Positions 57,801 to 64,000 of a stretch of 64,000 nucleotides of DNA are shown here, piece by piece (position 1 is the first letter of the stretch; each line of letters opens with the position of its first letter). Origin of the DNA: Tragulus kanchil (lineage: Eukaryota; Chordata; Mammalia; Artiodactyla; Tragulidae); assembly GCA_022376925.1 (NCBI GenBank), contig JAIOJX010000003.1:38983874-39047873 (forward strand), given 5' to 3'. The position numbers and the translations under genes are program-made. The notes beneath the pieces were generated by a model. It saw only the letters and a list, made by a program, of their open reading frames with translations, was not told where the DNA came from and searched no databases.

Positions 57801-58714
57801 CTGTTTAATTCATACACTTCTATATACAAAACCTCTGCATTTAGTGTTTCTCCTCTGTAAATGGTTGTGTACTTGGCAAACTTTATAATGAATGCAATAA
57901 TGCAATCTTGTGTTTTTCTCTTCCTTAGATAATCATCTTTTACTATTTTTTCTTTAAAACTGAGGTAACTTTCATTTATAACTAGATGCAGTCGTTTTGA
58001 ATGTGGTGATATTTCCACCCACTTTCCGCTTTGCCAGATTTAGCAAGGGTTTTCCTAGTAACTGCTTGATACTGTTTGTTGAATGAAATGAATTAGGTAT
58101 AGCCCCGTTTCTGTTGATGCTTCCCTTCAACTCAAAGTCTATGTTTGTGTAGTGAAAGCAAAGTGGCATTACTTCTAGCGTTCAGAGTCACTGGCAAAAA
58201 CATATTTGATTTGACTGATTCTGGAGAGGTAAAACAGGAACTAAACAAAACAATTTCCATTATTATTTAGTTTTTGAAAAAGGACTGGCTGGAAAATCTG
58301 GCTTCTAATGTATTTGAAATATGAAATATAATTATTTGTGCTATTCAGTAATATTCTATAAAGTATTTGCCATGTAGGTAGTTCTCGCTGAGCACTCATT
58401 TTTTATTTTCCGTGTTTTTATTTTTTTAAACAATCACACTTGAAATGTCTGATGAACTGATTTAATAAACAGACAAAATTATCATTGTTCTTTTCATGAA
58501 AGTCAATGATTTGGATGGCCTTCTGTGTTTGATGATGTTATTTATTTTTCAGAGTTTATAAGGACCCTGCAAGGTCTAAAATCTGTAGAATCTAAATCTG
58601 CATTAACAAATAAGAAAGCAATATGGTAGTAAGACTTTGAGCTCCAAATAAATGGGTCTGAGATGATAGTAAACCTGGGTTTATTTCTGTAAGTTGATTA
58701 TAACTTCTCCTTAT
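57801..58714. other. Single-copy stretch, nothing recognised
   Basis: Repeated at 59003-59870 by duplication 20. No repeat family or exon recognised. Confidence 0.5.
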
Positions 58715-60161
58715 CAGTTCAGTTCAGTCGTTCAGTCATGTCTGACTCTTTGTGACCCCATGGCCTGCAGCACGCCAGGCTTCCCTGTCCTTCACCATCT
58801 CCCAGAGCTTGTTCAGATTCATATCCATTCAGTTGGCATGCCATCCAACCATCTCATCCTCTGTGTCACCCCCTTCTTCGTCTGTCTTCTATCTTTCCTG
58901 GCCTTAGGGGCTTTTTCAGTGAGTCATCTCTTTGCATCAAGTGGCCAAAGCGTTGGAGCTTCAGCTTCAGCATCAGTCCTTCCAATGAATATTCAGGGTT
59001 GATTTCTCCTCTGTAAATGGTTGTGTACTTGGCAAACTTTATAATGAATGCAATAATGCAATCTTGTGTTTTTCTCTTCCTTAGATAATCATCTTTTACT
59101 ATTTTTTCTTTAAAACTGAGGTAACTTTCATTTATAACTAGATGCAGTCGTTTTGAATGTGGTGATATTTCCACCCACTTTCCGCTTTGCCAGATTTAGC
59201 AAGGGTTTTCCTAGTAACTGCTTGATACTGTTTGTTGAATGAAATGAATTAGGTATAGCCCCGTTTCTGTTGATGCTTCCCTTCAACTCAAAGTCTATGT
59301 TTGTGTAGTGAAAGCAAAGTGGCATTACTTCTAGCGTTCAGAGTCACTGGCAAAAACATATTTGATTTGACTGATTCTGGAGAGGTAAAACAGGAACTAA
59401 ACAAAACAATTTCCATTATTATTTAGTTTTTGAAAAAGGACTGGCTGGAAAATCTGGCTTCTAATGTATTTGAAATATGAAATATAATTATTTGTGCTAT
59501 TCAGTAATATTCTATAAAGTATTTGCCATGTAGGTAGTTCTCGCTGAGCACTCATTTTTTATTTTCCGTGTTTTTATTTTTTTAAACAATCACACTTGAA
59601 ATGTCTGATGAACTGATTTAATAAACAGACAAAATTATCATTGTTCTTTTCATGAAAGTCAATGATTTGGATGGCCTTCTGTGTTTGATGATGTTATTTA
59701 TTTTTCAGAGTTTATAAGGACCCTGCAAGGTCTAAAATCTGTAGAATCTAAATCTGCATTAACAAATAAGAAAGCAATATGGTAGTAAGACTTTGAGCTC
59801 CAAATAAATGGGTCTGAGATGATAGTAAACCTGGGTTTATTTCTGTAAGTTGATTATAACTTCTCCTTATCAGTTCAGTTCAGTCGTTCAGTCATGTCTG
59901 ACTCTTTGTGACCCCATGGCCTGCAGCACGCCAGGCTTCCCTGTCCTTCACCATCTCCCAGAGCTTGTTCAGATTCATATCCATTCAGTTGGCATGCCAT
60001 CCAACCATCTCATCCTCTGTGTCACCCCCTTCTTCGTCTGTCTTCTATCTTTCCTGGCCTTAGGGGCTTTTTCAGTGAGTCATCTCTTTGCATCAAGTGG
60101 CCAAAGCGTTGGAGCTTCAGCTTCAGCATCAGTCCTTCCAATGAATATTCAGGGTTGATTT
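57847..60161 (+). repeat. Direct duplication 20: 57847-59005 and 59003-60161
   Basis: Offset 1156 bp, joined at a shared 'ttt'. No differences noticed by eye. The junction cuts a BovB element in two. It is the last duplication in the window. Confidence 0.95.
58715..59003 (-). mobile_element. BovB 3' end, cut at a duplication junction
   Basis: Starts with 'cagttcagttcagtcgttca' (the BovB terminus in reverse) and stops abruptly at the junction with sequence from 57847 onward. The longer version is at 59871-60383. Confidence 0.93.
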
Positions 60162-60383
60162 TCTTTAGGATTGACTGGTGTGCTCTCCTTGCAGTCCAAG
60201 GGATGCTCAAGAGTCTTCTCCAGCACCACAGTTTGAAGGCATCAATTCTTTGGTGCTCAGCCTTCTTTATGGTCCAATGCCCACATTCATACATGACTAC
60301 TGAGAAAACCATAGTTTTGACTATATGGACCTTTGTTGACAGAGTGATGTCTCTGCTTTTTAATATGCTATCTAGGTTTGCCC
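59871..60383 (-). mobile_element. BovB (RTE) 3' end
   Basis: Minus-strand frame (60022-60312) gives the reverse-transcriptase tail: WTIKKAEHQRIDAFKLWCWR, RRLLSIPWTARRAHQSILKK, LEGLMLKLKLQRFGHLM. The terminus 'gttcagttcagtcg' is at 59873. 5'-truncated near 60383 and with stops, so inactive. Confidence 0.94.
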
Positions 60384-61338
60384 TTATAAGGTGATTTTAC
60401 AAGTCAACTTAAAATTACTTGAAAAGCACTTTATAAGGTATTGGAATGTCTACATTTTGTAGACTTGACCTGTTCATAGCAAGCCAAATGGGTGGTAAGT
60501 GGGTATTATATTATCTGGTGGATCTGATCAGCTGAGGATGTCCATCAGTTCATATTTGTCACAATGTTTGGAACAGGACCCAGCACACAATAAGTCTTGT
60601 ATATGTTTTATTATATAAATATTAAAAGCCAAGAAAACATTAACTGATGTAGTTAAAAATGGTTAAATATAGCATTCCAGAGGCCAGCTTGGTAGGATGA
60701 GGGTACAAAGTGAGAAGGCACAGGTTTCAGCAGTAAGCAAGAGGTGATGGCATCTGATGTCCAAGGAGTGTGTGTGTGTGTGTGTACCTTCACTAGCACT
60801 GTGTTCATTCACTTGATGAGAGACAAGGCAGAGTATAAAGGCACAGATGTAGATGATTAGATATGGAAAGAAGAACTTGTGAAAGCTGTTTTTGGTTATA
60901 TATCCAAAGATAATATGTATTTTGTCTGTCTATCTATCCACACACCCACATCCACACACTCACATAAACAATGATTCTGACAAAGTTATATAGAAAGATG
61001 AGATTTTGTCTTTTGATAGCTGCTGACTCATATATTAATACTTTGCAGTCTGCTGTAATTTTCCGATCTCTTTGTAAATCTCTTTGAAGTTCACATGGAG
61101 TATCATTAAGCTTTCACTGCAAGCCTTGAGGAATACGTCAGTACATCCTTGAGGAATATCTACAACCCTGGAAATACATCATATGGTTCTAACTGTCAAA
61201 AAGACAAGATTCAAGTTGGCATATTGTTTTCCTATTTTAAGTATGAGAAGAAGACTCTGTAATATTGCAATCTGTCTGCCCGTTAAAACAAATCCAAAAT
61301 ATTTGAACCCAAGATAGATGATGAACAACAGTGGCTAC
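60384..61338. other. Single-copy stretch with a short (TG)n
   Basis: A (TG) run lies at about 60769-60785. A piece near 60560-60620 ('aacaggacccagcacacaat') may be a MIR end. Otherwise no call. Confidence 0.5.
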
Positions 61339-61535
61339 CATTTAGTGAATCCTTATGTGCCAAGCTTATATAGTCTCTCATTTAATCATTGCAATAATCA
61401 TTTGAAGCGGTCTCATTAAGCCATTTGATACGTGAGAAAAGATTAACATTTTAGAGAAGTTAATGATACATTTGTATAAGGCCACACAGCCAGTAAATTG
61501 GAAAGCTGGTATTGGAGCCTGCTTGAGCAATTTTG
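61339..61535 (-). mobile_element. MIR SINE
   Basis: Reverse MIR order is clear: 'gtgaatccttatgtgccaag', 'ctcatttaatcattgcaata', 'gataagggtca'-like core at 'ggccacacagccagtaaatt', then 'tggagcctgcttgagc'. Confidence 0.75.
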
Positions 61536-61866
61536 GAAGGCATTAAGTTTTGATAATAACTTATATGCCCTTAAGTTTAACAGATGGTTGAATGCAGTAG
61601 AGATAACTTGAGTTAATGCTTTCATAGTTTATTGCTGTGGGCATGGTAGAATAAATGCTCTATTAACCCTGATTCTCAAATGTGGTTGCTGAACTCTGGG
61701 TTTCCTGAGATACTTTCAATGGGTCAGCAAAACGACTTTCATCATAATGTTAAGATATAATGTGTCTTTTCACAATGTTGCTATTTGTACTGCTGGCTTA
61801 GAAGCAGTGGTAGGTAAAACCACCCCTGCCTTCACATGAATCAGTGGAGTGGTACCAAGCTCTACT

Positions 61867-62162
61867 GAAAAAGTGAAAGTGAAGCCGTTCAGTCATGTCT
61901 GATTCTTTGTGACCCATGGACGAGCCATAGACTTCTCCAGGCAAGAAGACTGGGGTGGGTTGCCTTTCCCTTCTCCAGGGGATCTCCCCAACCTAGGGAT
62001 CAAATGCAGGTCTCCCACATTGCATGGACTGTTTACCATCTGAGCCACAAGGGAAGCCCAAGCATATTGGAGTGGGTAGCCTTCTCTAAGGGGTCTTGCC
62101 GACCCAGGAATCAAACCAGGGTTTTCTGCATTGCAGGTGGATTCTTTACCAGCTGACCTTGT
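61867..62162 (-). mobile_element. Bov-A2 SINE with target-site duplication
   Basis: Two Bov-A units in reverse: 'gtgaagccgttcagtcatgt' to 'ctgagccacaagggaagccc', then 'tattggagtgggtagccttc' to 'ttctttaccagctgac'. Flanked by 'agctctact' at 61858-61866 and 62163-62171. Confidence 0.93.
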
Positions 62163-62164
62163 AG

Positions 62165-62204
62165 CTCTACTAGTGGTCACTAAACTCTACTAGTGGTCAC
62201 TAAA
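62165..62204 (+). repeat. 20-bp perfect tandem repeat, two units
   Basis: The unit beginning 'ctctactagtgg' and ending 'tcactaaa' occurs twice in a row at the edge of the Bov-A2, overlapping its target-site duplication. Confidence 0.97.
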
Positions 62205-62419
62205 TTTGTCATCATCAGGAATTAACAGTTAAAAAAAGATGTCACTTTCATTTGAGAATATCCTTGATGGATCAGTAGGAATTACTCAATGTATTGAATT
62301 TTGTCCATTGAGAACACATCTTTTGAATATATGTGACACAGTGGGAACAGCACACTCAGATTCAGTGGCTGTCTATAGGAAAAGCATTTGTGCAGTTGTA
62401 TGGGATATGTGGTAGGCAG

Positions 62420-62625
62420 AATAATGGCCCCTAAATAGTTTCGTGCCCTATTCCTCGAAACCAGTGACTATATCCCCTTACATGTAAAAATGACTTTGCA
62501 GATGTGTTCCAAGGATCTTGAGATGGGGAACTTCTTCTGGATTATACAGGTGATCTCTGTGTAATCACATGTGTCCCTAAAAAGAAGACGAGGAAGGTGT
62601 ATGAGAGGGACTGGACCTCTGTAGT
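62420..62625 (+). mobile_element. Ancient LTR-like remnant (MaLR type?)
   Basis: 'tcgtgccctattcctcgaaa', 'tatccccttacatgtaaaaa', 'tgactttgcagatgtg', 'ggatcttgagatggggaact', 'ctggattatacaggtgatct', 'gtaatcacatgtgtcc' follow a widespread mammalian repeat I associate with MaLR LTRs. The repeat match is clear, the family name less so. Confidence 0.5.
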
Positions 62626-63187
62626 TAGCTTTGTTGACAAAGGAAAGAGTCACAAGTCAAAGAATGGGATTATTCATTATTTTTAGTGAAAATACATCTT
62701 CATGTGCAAATGATTTGTTATTTTAGATGCACGCATTAATAAATCTTTAAAATTTCCTCAACTGTAATTTCTAAAATGACAAATCTTAATATAACCACAA
62801 AGACAAAAGTTCTTTGAAGTCTCTCATTTTAAAGAATGGGAATTGCTGTTCTACAAAGCACTTAAAAAATGATGACAAAGGTCTATAATTATTGATATGG
62901 AAAAATGCTTAAGGCATGTTTTCAAGCGCAGAGGCGGTCACAAAAGTTTGTGCTTAGAACGATCCTATTCTAAATATTATGTCTTAATTATATGTGCATA
63001 AGAGCAATCTTGAGAGTGTTTGATAAAATTTCAGTAGTGGTCATTTCTGGATGAGTATTTTCAAATTTGTACTTATCTTTATTATTTTATTATTTTACAA
63101 TGAGCGTGTATTATTGAAAAAACACAGCAAAGGTATATAAACCCACATTTTATTGTTTTACAGCAGATGATTTTATAGAAACATAGT
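62626..63187. other. AT-rich single-copy stretch, nothing recognised
   Basis: No call. Confidence 0.5.
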
Positions 63188-63250
63188 CCTGACTCAGGGA
63201 TCAAACCTGGATCGGCTACATTACAGGTGGAGTCTTCACCAGGGAAGCCC
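63188..63250 (-). mobile_element. Bov-tA head fragment
   Basis: 'ctgactcagggatcaaacct', 'gctacattacaggtggagtc', 'ttcaccagggaagccc': only the tRNA-like part remains. Confidence 0.8.
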
Positions 63251-63714
63251 AATAGGAAACCCTATAAAACGTGTATAATGTGTTCTCAAAAAAATTTTTT
63301 TTATAGTGCATTCTTTTTAGACATGCTAAAGAGTACTGATTTGTGGTCCAAAAGAATTGCCCTAAACTTTAATGTAATCATTAGAATCTACATGTTTAAT
63401 TCAGGTGGTGTTATTGGTAGCTTGACCTTGTAGATACTGATATTAGATATTGATAATGTGGCTCTACATTCACAACTTTACTAGTCTCTATCTAATATTT
63501 GTGGGTAATCCTTGTAAGAGAGACTTAGACAGGTGATGTTTATAAAACACTGCAGATTGTTTAAGATCATAGCAGGCTACTGTGACTTTGTGGTGTACAC
63601 AGTCATAAGGAGGACCAGTGTTTGATATCAGCAAACTCTTATCATCTAACCATCTTTGATGTTATCTCTCAAGGTTGGAATTTGTTGTCTTCACTGTCTT
63701 GATCCAGTTAACAT
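63251..63714. other. Single-copy stretch, nothing recognised
   Basis: No call. Confidence 0.5.
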
Positions 63715-63893
63715 GATTTAGAGTGTGGGTTATGTGAATCTGCAGAATCTAGGACAGTCTCTTATCAGTAAAATGAGGATAATAATAGAATTACCTCAAA
63801 GATGATTGTGAGAATTAAAGGTATAAAATTATAAAGCATTTAGAACAGTGTCTGGAACATATCAAGTACTTGATAAAAGTTACTATTTTCTAG
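63715..63893 (+). mobile_element. MIR SINE
   Basis: Plus orientation: 'tcagtaaaatgaggataata', 'gattgtgagaattaaaggta', 'gcatttagaacagtgtctgg', 'catatcaagtacttgataaa'. These match the MIR 3' half in order. Confidence 0.85.
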
Positions 63894-64000
63894 AAATTGC
63901 ACAACAAGTCCACAGCACATAGTACTTACAGAGAGCTGATCTGCCCCAATCTTTATTTACAGGTGGTTCCTGTATTTACATTAGTAATGGCCATGCAAAG

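Noticed and set aside
1918..60161. A new class of 1.1-kb tandem satellite or gene-conversion system
   Set aside because: The duplicated units share no sequence with each other; only their length is shared. Breaks cut through SINEs, and inner ends are damaged. An assembly explanation covers all of this.
60022..60312. Minus-strand gene of about 96 residues
   Set aside because: Reverse-transcriptase tail of a BovB fragment.

Overview
The window is nuclear DNA of a ruminant artiodactyl. The evidence is the repeat content: Bov-tA/Bov-A type SINEs, three BovB (RTE) LINE insertions with the typical 3' end, artiodactyl L1 3' ends, CHR-type tRNA-Glu SINEs and older mammalian MIR and MaLR remnants. 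I cannot name the species. One very common tRNA-derived SINE (called SINE-X here, about twelve independent loci) is not one I recognise as dominant in cattle, so the animal may be a non-bovine ruminant.

The dominant structure is not biological in appearance. From 1.9 kb to 60.2 kb the sequence holds twenty direct duplications. Each has a copy length of about 1.02-1.18 kb and an offset of 1067-1165 bp, and each repeats different local sequence. The copies are almost identical, lie side by side or 2-58 bp apart, and often lose accuracy at their inner ends. Several break inside a SINE and lose its target-site duplication. The simplest reading is that overlapping reads or contigs with overlaps just above 1 kb were joined end to end without merging. 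Removing one copy of each leaves about 41.7 kb of real sequence. The last 3.8 kb has no such duplication.

Region by region: 1-1240 is a MaLR-like LTR, a SINE-X split by an L1 fragment, and a Bov-A piece. 1.9-4.7 kb is an L1 3' region on the minus strand with a Bov-tA and a second L1 fragment inside. 5-20 kb is mostly single-copy sequence with scattered SINEs. 20-25 kb is SINE-rich. 27.9-33.0 kb is an old L1 on the plus strand, broken by Bov-tA, SINE-X and BovB. 33-39 kb is mostly single-copy. 39.6-43.0 kb is an L1 3' end followed by BovB. 43.3-48.2 kb is low in repeats and carries the best exon candidate. 48-58 kb is again SINE- and L1-rich. 58.7-60.4 kb is BovB on the minus strand, and the rest is single-copy with MIR, Bov-A2 and LTR remnants.

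No complete protein-coding gene is visible. Nearly all long open frames are repeat-derived or chance. The one good coding candidate is a short open stretch after a strong splice acceptor at 45558-45707, duplicated at 46704-46853. A weaker minus-strand candidate with a perfect splice donor ends at 33058. The window is best read as intronic or intergenic sequence, possibly with one terminal or alternative exon.
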